Shown here: in pieces, positions 50,912 through 50,977 of the stretch
Layout of the letters: each line of letters starts with the position of its first letter
How positions within the stretch are numbered: the stretch's first letter is position 1
Assembly (NCBI GenBank): GCA_025353195.1
Contig: JANXRC010000002.1
Location: forward strand, 1-50,977
Direction of reading: 5' to 3'
DNA: 50,977 bases
From: Rhodocyclaceae bacterium
Lineage (GTDB): Bacteria > Pseudomonadota > Gammaproteobacteria > Burkholderiales > Rhodocyclaceae
Translations under genes and position numbers: made by a program
The notes under the pieces: generated by a model
What the model was told of the DNA's origin: nothing
The model's database searches: none
Seen by the model: the letters and a program-made list of their open reading frames with translations, nothing else

Positions 50912-50977
50912 ATGAAAACGCCGAAAAGACTGCAGCCACTGGTGACCGAGGGCCTAGTCGACGAGGTCGTTCGCCAG
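50912..50977 (+). CDS. start of a RIO-type serine protein kinase gene (partial)
   Basis: Only 22 codons are in the window: MKTPKRLQPLVTEGLVDEVV plus two residues, still open at the edge. This N terminus resembles bacterial RIO1-like kinases of the PA4780 type, which begin MKTPKRxxPLxxxGLVDEV. The gene starts 9 bp after the dbpA stop and may share its transcript. The call rests on a short match from memory. Confidence 0.55.
   Translation, partial: MKTPKRLQPLVTEGLVDEVVRQ

Overview
The window is core chromosome from a GC-rich Gram-negative bacterium and contains the replication origin region. Gene content and order suggest a betaproteobacterium, possibly Rhodocyclales or a relative: rnpA-rpmH | dnaA-dnaN-gyrB, mnmG-rsmG-parA-parB-atpIBEFHAGDC, ubiE followed by a Tim44-domain gene and ubiJ, a 1,264-residue DUF3683-type oxidoreductase, and a fused LivM-LivG. 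The taxonomic call is inference from gene families and synteny; no rRNA gene is present to anchor it.

Layout, left to right. (1) 1-6.6 kb: the 3' end of a 5-formyltetrahydrofolate cyclo-ligase gene faces a minus-strand set of a MalY/PatB C-S lyase, threonine deaminase (ilvA), a MATE exporter, and a lemA-TPM-TPM envelope cluster. (2) 6.7-7.4 kb: a small AbrB-type antitoxin/PIN-domain toxin pair. A 316-bp gap follows, carrying a perfect 13-bp hairpin of repeat-element type. (3) 7.7-16.5 kb, plus strand: the DUF3683 FAD/4Fe-4S/CCG oxidoreductase, a HIT protein overlapping an unrecognised 560-residue protein with a PilZ-like tail, a DUF971 protein, ubiE, a Tim44-like membrane protein and ubiJ. 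(4) 16.6-22.9 kb, minus strand: a tetR-MFP-RND-OMF tripartite efflux operon with a palindromic operator candidate. (5) 23.0-30.0 kb, minus strand: the complete F1Fo ATP synthase operon, with a strong promoter upstream and an intrinsic terminator downstream. (6) 30.2-34.3 kb: mnmG-rsmG-parA-parB, with two parS-like sites just upstream of mnmG. (7) 34.5-39.05 kb: a branched-chain amino acid ABC transporter (livH, fused livMG, livF) and a TauE/SafE permease. (8) 39.1-42.9 kb, minus strand: mnmE, yidC, yidD, rnpA, rpmH. (9) 43.1-48.3 kb, plus strand: dnaA, the oriC-like gap with five DnaA-box matches and AT-rich DNA, dnaN, gyrB. (10) 48.4-51.0 kb: a lytic transglycosylase behind a long leader, the DEAD-box helicase dbpA, and the first 22 codons of a likely RIO-type kinase gene.

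The genes form several functional sets. Origin firing and segregation are served by DnaA, DnaN, GyrB, ParA, ParB and parS. tRNA wobble-uridine modification uses MnmE and MnmG. Membrane protein insertion (YidC, YidD), RNase P protein and L34 sit in the usual rpmH block. Energy conversion is represented by ATP synthase and ubiquinone synthesis by UbiE and UbiJ. No prophage, insertion sequence, CRISPR array, tRNA or rRNA was found.

I do not see a clear new multi-gene system. The best unexplained items are the 560-residue PilZ-like protein coupled to the HIT gene, a terminator-type hairpin inside ubiJ, a palindromic insertion read through in frame in the MalY-family gene, a promoter plus terminator-like hairpin downstream of gyrB that could define a small RNA, and two apparently leaderless starts (antitoxin, dbpA).
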